Origin: Patescibacteria group bacterium
GTDB lineage: Bacteria; Patescibacteriota; Gracilibacteria; UBA1369; PNNO01
Assembly: GCA_018821175.1 (NCBI GenBank)
Contig: JAHJMX010000127.1
Span: 1-6,584, forward strand
Direction of reading: 5' to 3'
DNA length: 6,584 bases
Both the position numbers and the translations under genes were made by a program. The notes below the pieces were generated by a model that was not told where the DNA came from, ran no database searches, and saw nothing but the letters and a program-made list of their open reading frames with translations. Below, in pieces: positions 6,376 through 6,584 of this stretch (position 1 is the first letter of the stretch; the number at the start of each line of letters is the position of its first letter).

Positions 6376-6584
6376 TTATACAAGATCATTCAATTTTTCT
6401 CTCAATTTTGCCCATTGAATTTCGGAAAAAATATCTCGGATTATTTCAAAATCTTCAATCTTTAAATTTTCCATCCATTTATCTCCAAAGTCCCCTAGTC
6501 CAGGAACAATAAATCCAAGTTCATTTAAATGATCATCCAAAGTCCCAGTGATAATTTTAATACTAGGATAATTTGAAAGTAATT
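6376..6584 (-). CDS. upp: Uracil phosphoribosyltransferase, C-terminal part (5' end beyond window)
   Basis: UPRT salvages uracil with PRPP to make UMP in the cytoplasm. Read on the reverse strand from 6582 to the TAA at 6376-6378, 68 residues are visible. YPSIKIITGTLDDHLNELG matches the family's FP-IKI-TAAID--LNE-GYI segment, and FIVPGLGDFGDK matches the conserved uracil-binding IVPGLGDAGDR block. The last residue of that block is Lys instead of Arg. Bacterial UPRTs normally stop a few residues after this (usually at an FGT motif). Here the FGT is absent and about 36 more residues follow, rich in Glu, Lys, Ile and Trp and likely helical. The tail is odd, and a UPRT-like paralogue is possible. 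The gene converges on secDF and tRNA-Arg and ends at the shared terminator. Confidence 0.82.
   Translation of the reverse strand, partial: LLSNYPSIKIITGTLDDHLNELGFIVPGLGDFGDKWMENLKIEDFEIIRDIFSEIQWAKLREKLNDLV

Overview
This AT-rich window carries a tightly packed, co-directional block of four genes on the + strand: the 3' part of gpmI, a GDP-mannose pyrophosphorylase, a stand-alone phosphomannose-isomerase-type cupin, and a very long secDF. A tRNA-Arg(UCG) follows on the same strand. Converging on them from the right edge is the 3' end of a uracil phosphoribosyltransferase gene on the - strand. All coding frames read under the standard bacterial code. There is no in-frame TGA in any of them, although the proteins are glycine-rich, which argues against a UGA=Gly code. 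The stops used are TAA (four times) and TAG (once).

Organism: the low GC, compact layout, absence of any recognisable Shine-Dalgarno sequence before the three visible starts, and an unusual SecDF all fit a Patescibacteria/CPR-like bacterium. This is inference; no marker here fixes the phylum.

Layout: 1-1244 gpmI (5' end missing); 1246-2319 manC-like, 1 nt after gpmI; 2320-2399 an 80-nt gap with a possible promoter; 2400-2909 cupin; 2937-6146 secDF; 6147-6221 two tandem stem-loops; 6222-6298 tRNA-Arg with encoded CCA; 6321-6353 a symmetric, probably bidirectional terminator; 6376-6584 the upp 3' end on the - strand. There is no gene-free stretch over 300 bases.

How the genes fit together: GpmI belongs to lower glycolysis. 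The guanylyltransferase and the cupin look like the two halves of the two-domain ManC enzyme, here as separate genes, supplying GDP-mannose for surface glycans. SecDF is the PMF-driven accessory motor of the Sec translocon.

The most striking feature is in SecDF. The periplasmic P1 region of its SecD half contains an embedded parvulin-type (PpiC/SurA-like) peptidyl-prolyl isomerase domain with both signature histidines. A second, degenerate parvulin-like unit lies just before it. Two extra hydrophobic segments lie between the usual third and fourth SecD membrane helices. The protein looks like a translocation motor with a built-in extracytoplasmic folding catalyst.
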